Source: an uncultured Deferribacterales bacterium (GTDB lineage Bacteria; Chrysiogenota; Deferribacteres; Deferribacterales; Mucispirillaceae). From it: 64,000 nt of DNA. The stretch covers positions 1 to 64,000 of the forward strand of contig CANTXF010000063.1 of the NCBI GenBank assembly GCA_947853665.1, written 5' to 3'. The translations under genes and the position numbers were made by a program. The notes beneath the pieces are model-generated. The model ran no database searches, was not told the origin of the DNA, and worked only from the letters and a program-made list of their open reading frames with translations. This document shows positions 53,125 through 61,549 of the stretch, one piece after another (position 1 is the stretch's first letter; every line of letters starts with the position of its first letter).

Positions 53125-53833
53125 TTATATGCCTCCTACCGGAAATCCCATAACTTTTCTCCGGCGAAGACGCTATCATTAATAGCCTATTCGATAATTA
53201 TCCTCTCAAACCCGCTAAAAACCGATAAACTGATATTAAACGGCACTGCAGGCAACTTAACTATTTTCTATATTTTTTATCTGAATATTAAATTGAAGGC
53301 AAGTACAAAATCATAACGGAGATTTAGTAGCTAAAATTGTAAATCATTTTGTATTTTCTTGATTTAACCCTTTATTATAAATCAATTACATTAAACATAA
53401 TCGAACTGTATTAAAGTATTAAAAATTTAGTTTTACTCAATTCTTTATATTTAAGTACAGCGTTCTATTTTTTATGATGTTTTATTAGTCCCGATTCTTA
53501 TGGTTTTTTTCAATTGAACGTATAATGTATATATAGAAAGAAATTTTTAACAATAGATTACACGACGGAAGCTAATTTTGTTAAGAGTCAATCAGATAAT
53601 GTTTTTAATTTACCATGAGGGAGACGAATCTTTTTCTGCATTTTTAGGGAATCAAAACTCCTGCTGATAATATGCCGTTAATGAATTTTTTTAACTTAGC
53701 TGCATTTCCTGCGCATATATATTAAATTTAAACTTATTTTTTTATTATATTTAATAAAAAAATATAATTATCGTTCTATAATCTTATAATAGATTGTGAA
53801 ATAAGGCTTATTACAAAATCATCTTACACGTGA
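53125..53833. other. AT-rich intergenic region upstream of the fdh operon
   Basis: About 700 bp, much richer in A+T than its flanks, with no supported gene. The fdh promoter should lie here. Notable parts are TTGATTT-N13-AAATCAA (53359-53385), a TTCAATTGAA palindrome near 53509, and a TATAAT at 53521-53526 on the plus strand with a poor -35. Consensus DnaA boxes were not seen. A plus-strand terminator follows at 53834. Confidence 0.5.
53359..53385. promoter_or_regulatory. Inverted repeat, candidate regulator site
   Basis: TTGATTT (53359-53365) and AAATCAA (53379-53385) form perfect 7-bp arms with 20 bp from arm to arm. The half-sites resemble FNR/Crp boxes, but the spacing is wrong for a single FNR dimer site. 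Confidence 0.35.
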
Positions 53834-53865
53834 CGGCCTCCGTGCGAGAGGCCGCTATTTTTTTA
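53834..53865 (+). terminator. Plus-strand terminator reaching the mltD 3' end
   Basis: CGGCCTC (53834-53840) pairs with GAGGCCG (53848-53854), followed on the plus strand by CTATTTTTTT. In the leftward direction no U-run follows the stem, so it suits a rightward transcript from the AT-rich spacer better than mltD. No rightward ORF precedes it. Confidence 0.7.
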
Positions 53866-55540
53866 TTGATAGTATTTTTCCCGCCTGTATGCCGTGGCCG
53901 GAAAGGTTATTTTCCGCCATTATGGCGTCTACCGTAGTGCCGAACTTTCTGGCTATGCTCCAGAGAGAATCCCCGGAACGTACTTTATATTTGCCTCCCC
54001 TGGGTACGGAGGCCGTGCTTTTTGCCGGGCGGCGCGAAGCGGTTTTGACGGCCGCCCTTCCGGAGCTGGAAGCGCCTTCGGACACCACAAGCTGCTGCCC
54101 CGGAAATATCCTGCTTGCCCTTACGTTGGGATTGAGCCTCTGAAGATCCGCAAGGCGCATATTGTGCCTGTGGGCGATATGTATAAAGGTATCTCCCCGT
54201 TTTACTTTATAATATTTGGGAGCAAGACCGGCGAGAATCGATGAAAATTCCGCGTCCACGGAGGGCTTCGTAACCCCCTCTATGGGTATGAAAAGGGGCC
54301 TTGCGGCAAATACCGTGTCATATTTGAGGCCGTTTACCCTCTTTACCGCCGCCGCCGTGCTTTTAGTTTTCTTTGCCACGGAGGCTATCTTTTCTCCCTG
54401 GGAGGCGTAATATATTCTGTACATCGCCCTTTCCTCCGGAGAAGCCTCCCTTAAAAGCGCCGCGGCTTTTTCCTCCATGCCGTAAGGCACGCGGATTTTA
54501 TATTCTCCCGGCGGGGTTATAGGCAGCTTTAAGGCGGGGTTAAGCTCTCTTAAGGCGGAGCTTTCCACGCCCAGCTTTTCGGAGAGCCAGTATATATTGG
54601 TCTGGCTTGGAACCGTAACAGTGGCGTAAAGCAAGGGCACGCCTGCGGGAGGCGTAAAATCGTATTTAAGATAGTTCTTATATATTATCAGCTGGGCAAG
54701 GAATTTAGGTACGTAGTCCCTGGTTTCCAGCTTAAGGGTGTATCTGTTTTTAGATATTTTAAAAAAGTCTCTCGTTTCGTGCTTCTTCGTGGCTCTTGCT
54801 ATTTTTCCCGGCCCGGCGTTATAGGCCGCAAGGGCCAGATACCAATCTCCGAAGCGGGCGTAAAGAGCTTTAAGATACCTGGCCGCCGCATAGGTCGCTT
54901 TCTCGAAATCCCTGCGTTCGTCGACCCAGAAGTTTGTTTCCATGCCGTACAGCTTGCCTGTGCTTGGTATAAACTGCCACATACCGGCCGCCCCCGCGTG
55001 AGAAACGGCGTGAGTGTTAAAGCCGCTTTCGGTAAAGGCAAGCACCACAAGATCCGTAGGCAGCCCCTCCTTTATAAAAATATCCCTGACGAGATACATA
55101 TATTTATTTGAGCGGTCAAGCCAGGCCTGTGTGGTTTTCGGCACCCGCTCGGTAAAATATTTTATATAAGCGGATACTCTCGAAGTCATGGCCATAGGAA
55201 TATTGAATTCTTTGAATTCTTCATAATACTCGCCATTTTCGCTCTGCTCCCCGGCGGAAAAGGGCGCGCATATATCCATATCGGGAGAAGGGAGTATGCT
55301 TTCATCCAGAAATGCCTCCGTCTCGTCGGCGAATTCGTCTCCGGCGGCGTTTATTATTTCCGCCTCCCTGTCTTCTTCGTAGGCGCCTCCGGCGGCGGCA
55401 AGAATCTCCCATGCGGCAGGCTCCGCGGCCTGACGCCCCTTTCCGAACGCGCCCGTTTCCTGCATTTTACCCGCGCATGAGGAAGTTATAATGGCGGCGG
55501 CCGCTAAGACCGCCGCTAACGCTGCTTTATGAAAAATCAT
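53855..55540 (-). CDS. mltD: Membrane-bound lytic murein transglycosylase with LysM (MltD-like)
   Basis: This 561-residue lipoprotein cleaves peptidoglycan glycan strands. TSSC near residue 21 is the lipobox. The SLT domain has the catalytic glutamate E171 in AFTESGFN, then GAAGMWQFIPSTGK and LALAAYNAGPG. Two LysM domains close the protein: YYKVKRGDTFIHIAHRHN and YKVRSGDSLWSIARKFGT. It is the last gene of the leftward mnmG-rsmG run and begins 10 bp after the lipoprotein gene. Confidence 0.92.
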   Translation of the reverse strand: MIFHKAALAAVLAAAAIITSSCAGKMQETGAFGKGRQAAEPAAWEILAAAGGAYEEDREAEIINAAGDEFADETEAFLDESILPSPDMDICAPFSAGEQSENGEYYEEFKEFNIPMAMTSRVSAYIKYFTERVPKTTQAWLDRSNKYMYLVRDIFIKEGLPTDLVVLAFTESGFNTHAVSHAGAAGMWQFIPSTGKLYGMETNFWVDERRDFEKATYAAARYLKALYARFGDWYLALAAYNAGPGKIARATKKHETRDFFKISKNRYTLKLETRDYVPKFLAQLIIYKNYLKYDFTPPAGVPLLYATVTVPSQTNIYWLSEKLGVESSALRELNPALKLPITPPGEYKIRVPYGMEEKAAALLREASPEERAMYRIYYASQGEKIASVAKKTKSTAAAVKRVNGLKYDTVFAARPLFIPIEGVTKPSVDAEFSSILAGLAPKYYKVKRGDTFIHIAHRHNMRLADLQRLNPNVRASRIFPGQQLVVSEGASSSGRAAVKTASRRPAKSTASVPRGGKYKVRSGDSLWSIARKFGTTVDAIMAENNLSGHGIQAGKILSIKK

Positions 55541-55549
55541 TCCGTCCTC

Positions 55550-57160
55550 TTATTCGGTTTCCGTACCGGCGGCTTCTTCCTGCCGCGGCTTCACGGTTTC
55601 GTATTTTATTTCCGTAACGTCGAGCTTTCTGCCTATCTTATACAGGCCGATATTTCTGTAAGCCGCGCCGTCCACAAAGCCGCTTATGTTGCTTAAAAAC
55701 CTGTCTCCATCAGCAGGCTCCGTAAGGGAGTTAAGATATACAACCGCGTCGTAGCCCAATATGTTGCTTAAATTCATCGGATTTCCGAAAAACGCCTCGT
55801 AGCCCAGGTTTATCTCGTCGAACTTTTTATTGTTTACAAGCTGTACGGGCGTCAGCACATACACGTCTCTGAAATATCTGCCGTATTCGTTTTTAAGGTT
55901 GGTTCCCGACAGCGAGCTTACTATAAGCATTATTCTCTGGTTTTTATCGTTTTGCAGAAACTTGGCCACGGGGACGAAATTAACTATTTCCTCCTCGGAG
56001 CCGATACCCGCCATAAGGACGTTCCCCTTTCCCGCGCCCTCAAGAAAGCTCCTGAGCTGGGCCTGGAAAGAAGGGTTGTCATAGTTCAGCACCCTTGTCT
56101 TTACTTTTGAAGGGTCGTACTGCTCGGCCATATATTTTGCGTACCCTATTTTACTGTTCGGAGCGCAGATGACCACTCTGCTTATGCCTTCGTTGCTTTT
56201 AAGAGATGCTGCCGTAAGGACGAGACCGCTCCAGTCCGTGCCGAAGGCCACCGCCTGACCGCCGGCCTTTATTTCCGCCCTGGTAAGATCCACGACGACG
56301 GAATCTTCGTCCATGTCCGCCGCCGCTTCCTCCGAAACGGAGTTTACGGTAAAGGATGTTTTAAGGTCGCTTATGGCGAAAATCATTCCCTGGACCATTT
56401 CGCTCATAACGTCTCCGCCGGTTACGTTTATTTCCGCGTTTTTCTCCACGGCCGCTTCGGGCTCCGGCAGCGCCGCGGGCGCTTCCGCCCCGCCTATGCC
56501 CATGGCTTTAAGGTATTCCTCATAAGTCATGCCCTCGGTACCCGTTTCGGTTATATTATCCGCCGGGCTCCCCGCCTCTTCCCCGGTCTGGGAAGCGGTT
56601 TCGGGCACTATCTCAGTAACGCCTGAAACCGGCATTTTAAATTTTTCCTCGGCGCATACGGAAGGGTCCTCCCCTGCTTTAAGGGTTCTTCCCACGTTCA
56701 GACAGTATATTTTCAGGGTGCGTATATAGGTGTCGTCCCTGTCGAGAGAAAGTATTTTATCTTTAATTTTTTCCGCGCCGGCCTCGTCATTTTCGCTTAA
56801 AAGAGCCTCCATTTTCCACAGCAAGCCGAATATGCGCATCTGCGGATCAAGATCGGAGCTGTTATAGCTTTTTTCGATAAGCAGCCTGCCGAAATTTTTA
56901 TCCCCGTGGCGCAGATAATTTATCCCTAAAAGCAGCGTGGCCGGAGCGGACACTCTGCCGTCGGAAGAAGCCATAAAACCCCGGAGCTTAACGATGTCCG
57001 CATTTTCAAGACGCTTCGCCGCGTAATACTCCGGGTAAAAGGATTCCCCCGTTCCGCCGCCTCCAAGGCCTGCGCAGCCGGAAACGGCCATAATAAGACT
57101 AGCGAGAAATAACGCAGTAAGTGCGCGTAAATGGTTTTTCGATACGGATGGTTTCCACAT
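55550..57160 (-). CDS. Lipoprotein with periplasmic-binding-like C-terminal domain
   Basis: This 536-residue protein has a signal sequence ending in VSGC. The N-terminal half has helical repeats such as FGRLLIEKSY and MRIFGLLWKMEALL, like TPR-type folds. The C-terminal half (VAFGTDWSGLVLTAASL, VVICAPNSKIGYAKYM) resembles type I periplasmic-binding domains, as in LpoA. Together with mltD downstream this suggests a peptidoglycan-related role, but LpoA identity is uncertain. The start overlaps rsmG by 62 bp; GGGG lies upstream. Confidence 0.6.
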   Translation of the reverse strand: MWKPSVSKNHLRALTALFLASLIMAVSGCAGLGGGGTGESFYPEYYAAKRLENADIVKLRGFMASSDGRVSAPATLLLGINYLRHGDKNFGRLLIEKSYNSSDLDPQMRIFGLLWKMEALLSENDEAGAEKIKDKILSLDRDDTYIRTLKIYCLNVGRTLKAGEDPSVCAEEKFKMPVSGVTEIVPETASQTGEEAGSPADNITETGTEGMTYEEYLKAMGIGGAEAPAALPEPEAAVEKNAEINVTGGDVMSEMVQGMIFAISDLKTSFTVNSVSEEAAADMDEDSVVVDLTRAEIKAGGQAVAFGTDWSGLVLTAASLKSNEGISRVVICAPNSKIGYAKYMAEQYDPSKVKTRVLNYDNPSFQAQLRSFLEGAGKGNVLMAGIGSEEEIVNFVPVAKFLQNDKNQRIMLIVSSLSGTNLKNEYGRYFRDVYVLTPVQLVNNKKFDEINLGYEAFFGNPMNLSNILGYDAVVYLNSLTEPADGDRFLSNISGFVDGAAYRNIGLYKIGRKLDVTEIKYETVKPRQEEAAGTETE

Positions 57161-57689
57161 TCATATTCCCCGTGTTAAGCAGAGCGGCCGCCTCGGCAAG
57201 CTCCGCCATAGTTTTTTCCCCTTTGTAAAGCACCCAGTCCGTGCCGGGCCGCGAGATATTAAGGGTGTATTTCAGCAAATCCTTTACAGGGCTTACCCCT
57301 CTTGCGGTAATGGTGGCAAAGGCCCGCCCCTTTACCGCCTCCGCCCTGCAGTTAAGCACTTCAATATTTTTAAGCCCCAGCTTTTCGGCCGCGCTTATGA
57401 GAAATTTACACTTTTTCCCGATACTTTCAATAAGAGATACGGATAAGCCGGGATAGAATATAGCTAAAACAATTCCCGGAAAACCGCCGCCGCTTCCTAT
57501 GTCGGCAAGGGGGCTTCTGGGCGCCCCATGTACTGCGAAATAGTAAACGCTGTCCAGGTAATGCTTTATATAAAAATCATCCCTGTCTTTAACGGCGGTC
57601 AGATTTATGGGGCTTTCCGCGTGAAGCCTGTAAAAAGCCTCCAGCTTTTCGTCTATTTCCGGCGTTGTTTCTACAAGTCCGCAAAGCAT
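57099..57689 (-). CDS. rsmG: 16S rRNA m7G527 methyltransferase RsmG
   Basis: This 196-residue SAM-dependent enzyme methylates G527 in 16S rRNA. INLTAVKDRDDFYIKHYLDS and the SAM loop LADIGSGGGFPG near residue 79 are characteristic. GVSPVKDLLKYTLNI and the C-terminal half are normal. It shares one base with the stop of the first mnmG, matching the classic mnmG-rsmG pairing. Confidence 0.93.
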   Translation of the reverse strand: MLCGLVETTPEIDEKLEAFYRLHAESPINLTAVKDRDDFYIKHYLDSVYYFAVHGAPRSPLADIGSGGGFPGIVLAIFYPGLSVSLIESIGKKCKFLISAAEKLGLKNIEVLNCRAEAVKGRAFATITARGVSPVKDLLKYTLNISRPGTDWVLYKGEKTMAELAEAAALLNTGNMNVETIRIEKPFTRTYCVISR

Positions 57690-59551
57690 CAGTTCTTCCC
57701 CGCTTTTTTTAAGGCTACGTCAAGTATGGCCGCGGCGGCAAGGCTCATCCCCGGTATCCTGAGAGCCTGCCCGAGAGTGGACGGACGTATTTTTTCAAGT
57801 TTTTCCGCGTATTCCCGGCGAAGCCCCGCAATGCCATCGTAGCTGAAATCAGCCGGTATTTTCCTTTTTTCAAGTCTTGCGAACCTGGCCACGTCCTCAT
57901 TCTGCTTAGCTATATAGCCGGAATATTTTATCATAGTTTCAGCCTGAAGGGCGGCTCTGCCTTCCAGCTTTCCAAGCCCCATTTTTTTCAGCATATCGTA
58001 AGAGCCTTCCGGCCTTTTCAGAAAATCGTAAGCGCTCTGCCCCCGGTTCATATATACGCCCTCTTTTTCGAGAACGGCCCTGTTTCCGGCGTTCAGCTTT
58101 ACGGAAACGCTTTTAAGCCTTTCTATTTCTTTTTCCACGGACGCTTTTTCCTCGCTGAAGCGCTTGTAGCGCTTTTCACTTATAAGACCAAGACGCCGCC
58201 CGTAATCCAGCAGGCGGTATTCCGCGTTGTCCTCCCGCAGGCGAAGCCTGTATTCTCCTCTGGAGGTAAACATCCTGTACGGCTCGTCTATGCCTTTTGT
58301 AACCAGATCGTCCGTAAGGACGCCTATATAGCTTTCATCCCGTCCGAGAGTGAAAGGCTCCCTGCCGTCAAGGGAAAGCACCGCATTTACCCCGGCCATA
58401 AAGCCCTGAACGGCCGCTTCCTCATAACCGCTTGTGCCGTTTATCTGCCCGGCGAAATAAAGCCCTTTAACCTTTTTCGTTTCGTAGGAGGAGTAAAGGC
58501 CAGTAGGCTGAAAGCCCTCGTATTCTATGGCGTATGCCGGCCGGGTAAACCGGCAGTTTTCAAGGCCCTCTATGGTTCTGTAAGCCGCAAGCTGCACGTC
58601 CACCGGCAGGGACGTGGAAAACCCGTTGGGATATACCTCTCCCGAGGCCTCTCCTTCCGGCTCCAGAATAATCTGGTGGCGGCTCCTGTCTGGAAATTTC
58701 GTTACCTTATCCTCCATAGACGGGCAGTATCTTGGCCCTATCCCTTTATCCGCGGAGGAATAATAAAGGCTTCTGGAAAGGTTTTCTCTTACTATCCGGT
58801 GAGTTTCCTCATTGGTGTAGGCTGACCAGCACCTACCTTCAAGAGGCGGCAGTTTTTCCGTCTCGAAGGAAAAGGGTCTTTTATCCCCGCCGGTATCGTA
58901 AGGCGCAAGCCGCGAATAATCAATGCTGTCGGCGCGCAGCCTTGCGGGGGTGCCGGTTTTAAGCCTTACGGCCTCGAACCCCAGAAGCGCAAGAGAATCG
59001 GAAAGCTCCACGGAAGCCGGTTCGTATGCCCTGCCCCCTTCCTGAAAAGAAGCGCCTATATATATTTTCCCTTTAAGGAACGTGCCGGAGCATATTATGG
59101 TTTTTCCGCCGTAAAAGGTCTGTCCGCAAAGAGTTTTTACTCCCGCGGCAGCTCCGTTTTCCGTAATAATATCCGATACCACGGCCTGCTTAACGTCAAG
59201 GCCCCGTTGGTTCAAAAGGGTTTCGGTCATTCTGTAAGCGTATTTCGCTTTATCCGCCTGAGCCCGGCTGCTTTGGGCGGCAGCCCCTTTGCGCATATTA
59301 AGCACGTTAAGCTGAATACAGGACGCGTCGATATTTTTTGCCATCTCTCCGCCAAGAGCGTCCAAATCCTTAACAAGATTGCCCTTTGCCAGCCCCCCTA
59401 TGGCCGGGTTGCAGCTCATTGCGGCAATTTTATCCATACTTATGGTCAGCAGCAGAACGGAAGCGCCCATCCGGGCGGAAGCAAGAGCCGCCTCGCAGCC
59501 TGCGTGCCCGCCGCCGACGATTATCACGTCGTATGTTTTGCTGAAATTCAT
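57689..59551 (-). CDS. mnmG: tRNA uridine 5-carboxymethylaminomethyl modification enzyme MnmG, copy 1
   Basis: This 620-residue FAD enzyme works with MnmE to make cmnm5/mnm5-uridine at the tRNA wobble position. GGGHAGCEAA is the FAD motif. MSCNPAIGG and RYCPSMEDKV hold the two functionally important cysteines, and INGTSGYEEAA and RMFTSRGEYRL are intact. In one block it reads LNVLNMRKGAAAQSSRAQADK where relatives and copy 2 have FRILNxxKGPAV. It pairs directly with rsmG. A parS site lies 15 bp upstream of its start. Confidence 0.92.
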   Translation of the reverse strand: MNFSKTYDVIIVGGGHAGCEAALASARMGASVLLLTISMDKIAAMSCNPAIGGLAKGNLVKDLDALGGEMAKNIDASCIQLNVLNMRKGAAAQSSRAQADKAKYAYRMTETLLNQRGLDVKQAVVSDIITENGAAAGVKTLCGQTFYGGKTIICSGTFLKGKIYIGASFQEGGRAYEPASVELSDSLALLGFEAVRLKTGTPARLRADSIDYSRLAPYDTGGDKRPFSFETEKLPPLEGRCWSAYTNEETHRIVRENLSRSLYYSSADKGIGPRYCPSMEDKVTKFPDRSRHQIILEPEGEASGEVYPNGFSTSLPVDVQLAAYRTIEGLENCRFTRPAYAIEYEGFQPTGLYSSYETKKVKGLYFAGQINGTSGYEEAAVQGFMAGVNAVLSLDGREPFTLGRDESYIGVLTDDLVTKGIDEPYRMFTSRGEYRLRLREDNAEYRLLDYGRRLGLISEKRYKRFSEEKASVEKEIERLKSVSVKLNAGNRAVLEKEGVYMNRGQSAYDFLKRPEGSYDMLKKMGLGKLEGRAALQAETMIKYSGYIAKQNEDVARFARLEKRKIPADFSYDGIAGLRREYAEKLEKIRPSTLGQALRIPGMSLAAAAILDVALKKAGKN

Positions 59552-59565
59552 TTTATATAATTCCG

Positions 59566-59581
59566 TGTTTCACGTGAAACA
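59566..59581. promoter_or_regulatory. parS site 1
   Basis: TGTTTCACGTGAAACA is a perfect 16-bp palindrome equal to the canonical ParB-binding parS. It lies between the two mnmG genes, immediately after the stop of copy 2. Confidence 0.95.
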
Positions 59582-61444
59582 TTACTTGCGAAGCTTAGCC
59601 AGCTCCACGTCCAGCACCGCTATGGCGGAAAGGGCCACTCCAGGTATTCTGGAAGCCTGACCTAAAGTTCTAGGCATAACCTTTTTAAGCCGTTCGGCAT
59701 ATTCCGAGCGCAGGCCGGGAATGTTATCGTAGCTGAAACCTTTTGGAATGTCCACACCTTCAAGATTTCTGAAGCGCTCTACCTCTTTTTTCTGCTTTTC
59801 GATGTATCCGGCGTATTTTATCCTAGTTTCCGTCTGGGCGGCGCAGCGGCCTGTAAGCCCCGGCCCTATAATCGAACAGAGATAGCGATAGCTGATTTCG
59901 GGCCTTTTAAGAATCTCCGCCGCATATACGGACTGATTCACGTAAACTCCCGCCGCGGCCAGCTTTTCCGCGTTTTCAGGAGTAAGTTTTATAAGGGTAT
60001 TTTTAAGGCGGTCTTCCTCCCTGGCAACGGCTTCCGCCTCCGCCTTATAGCGCTCGTAACGCCTCCCGGAAATAAGCCCGAAAGACCGGCCATATTCTAT
60101 AAGACGATTTTCCGCGTTATCTTCCCTTAAAAGAAGCCTGTATTCCCCTCTGGAACTGAACATTCTGTAAGGTTCATCCACGCCCTTAGTAACCAGGTCG
60201 TCCGTAAGCACGCCTATATAGCTTTCGTCCCTGCCGAGGATAAAAGGCTCTTTCCCGTCCAGGGCAAGCACCGCGTTTACGGCGGCCATAAAACCCTGAA
60301 CGGCCGCTTCCTCATAACCGCTTGTGCCGTTCATCTGGCCCGCGAAATAAAGGCCCTTTATAAGCTTGGTTTCGTAAGTCGGATTAAGGCCGGTAGGCTG
60401 GAAAACGTCGTAAGCTATGGCATAAGCAGGCCTTGTAAACTGGCATTTTTCAAGGCCTTTCATGGTTCTGTAAGCGGCAAGCTGCACGTCGGCAGGCAGA
60501 GAGGTGGAAAATCCGTTGGCGTGGACCTCTTTAGCCGTAAGCCCTTCCGGTTCCAGGATAATATTATGGCGCTCCTTTTCCGGGAATTTCATAACCTTAT
60601 CTTCCATTGAAGGACAGTAACGGGGCCCTTTCCAATCAGTAACGCTTTCGTTGTAAAAAGGACTTTCCCTTAAATGCTCCCTCACTATTCTGTGGGTCTC
60701 TTCGTTTGTATGGGTGGTATAGCATTTTATCTGGGGAAGGGTTATTTTATCAGTTTCTGTGGAAAAGGGTATAATTTCTGGATCGCTTTCGTGGGTTTCC
60801 AGACCGGAAAAATCTATACTGTCGATATGGATCCTCGCCGGAGTATCCGTTTTAAGCCTAACGGGGCTGAACCCCAGCCTTTTAAGAGACAAGGAAAGAG
60901 CCGAGGCGGAAGGCTCGTACATTCGCCCGGCCGGCATGGAAAATCCGCCGATATATATTATGCCGTCTATAAAGGTGCCGCCGCACACAACGAGCCTGCG
61001 GCATCCGAGAAACTGCCCGCAGGCGGTTTCAACACCCCGGACCTCGCCCCCTTCCGTAATGATATCTGTAACAACGGACTGCTTAACGTCCAGACCGGGC
61101 TGGCTCATTATTACGGAGAGCATTCTGTCCTTATAAAGATATTTATCCGCCTGAGCCCTGCTGCTTTGCACCGCGGGGCCTTTTTTACGGTTTAATATTC
61201 TGAACTGTATTCCGCTGGCGTCGATATTTTTACCCATTTCCCCGCCCAGCGCGTCCAGATCTTTTACCAGATTTCCCTTACCCAGACCTCCTATTGCCGG
61301 ATTGCAGCTCATAAGGGCGATATTGTCTATGCTTATGGTAACAAGGAGAGTGTCAGCCCCCATGCGGGCCGACGCGAGAGCAGCCTCGCAGCCAGCATGG
61401 CCGGCGCCTAAAACTATTACGTCGTATTTTTCAGAGAAAATCAT
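59582..61444 (-). CDS. mnmG: tRNA uridine 5-carboxymethylaminomethyl modification enzyme MnmG, copy 2
   Basis: This second 620-residue MnmG is clearly divergent from copy 1 yet keeps the FAD motif GAGHAGCEAA, both key cysteine motifs (MSCNPAIGG, RYCPSMEDKV), FRILNRKKGPAVQSSRAQADK and RMFSSRGEYRL. Its RLKTDTPAR replaces the usual GTP(P/A)R glycine with aspartate. Equal length and no stop codons argue against pseudogene status. It sits between mnmE and copy 1, each preceded by its own parS. Tandem mnmG genes are unusual. Confidence 0.92.
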   Translation of the reverse strand: MIFSEKYDVIVLGAGHAGCEAALASARMGADTLLVTISIDNIALMSCNPAIGGLGKGNLVKDLDALGGEMGKNIDASGIQFRILNRKKGPAVQSSRAQADKYLYKDRMLSVIMSQPGLDVKQSVVTDIITEGGEVRGVETACGQFLGCRRLVVCGGTFIDGIIYIGGFSMPAGRMYEPSASALSLSLKRLGFSPVRLKTDTPARIHIDSIDFSGLETHESDPEIIPFSTETDKITLPQIKCYTTHTNEETHRIVREHLRESPFYNESVTDWKGPRYCPSMEDKVMKFPEKERHNIILEPEGLTAKEVHANGFSTSLPADVQLAAYRTMKGLEKCQFTRPAYAIAYDVFQPTGLNPTYETKLIKGLYFAGQMNGTSGYEEAAVQGFMAAVNAVLALDGKEPFILGRDESYIGVLTDDLVTKGVDEPYRMFSSRGEYRLLLREDNAENRLIEYGRSFGLISGRRYERYKAEAEAVAREEDRLKNTLIKLTPENAEKLAAAGVYVNQSVYAAEILKRPEISYRYLCSIIGPGLTGRCAAQTETRIKYAGYIEKQKKEVERFRNLEGVDIPKGFSYDNIPGLRSEYAERLKKVMPRTLGQASRIPGVALSAIAVLDVELAKLRK

Positions 61445-61470
61445 AATATTGCGTAACCTGACAAATCAAA

Positions 61471-61486
61471 TGTTTCACGTGAAACA
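61471..61486. promoter_or_regulatory. parS site 2
   Basis: A second perfect TGTTTCACGTGAAACA, 27 bp upstream of the copy-2 mnmG start and 1905 bp from the first site. It lies in the 105-bp mnmE-mnmG gap. Confidence 0.95.
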
Positions 61487-61549
61487 TAAAAAAACAAACC
61501 GCAGTCGTTCAAGCGGGAAAATTTACTACGAAAGAAGTCTTACGCCGTA

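Noticed and set aside
53359-53385. TTGATTT/AAATCAA repeat as an FNR site
   Set aside because: Arm spacing is 13 bp rather than the 4 bp of TTGAT-N4-ATCAA, so it was not called FNR.
53125-53833. AT-rich spacer as oriC
   Set aside because: No DnaA boxes of the TTATCCACA type were seen, and parS sites point further right.
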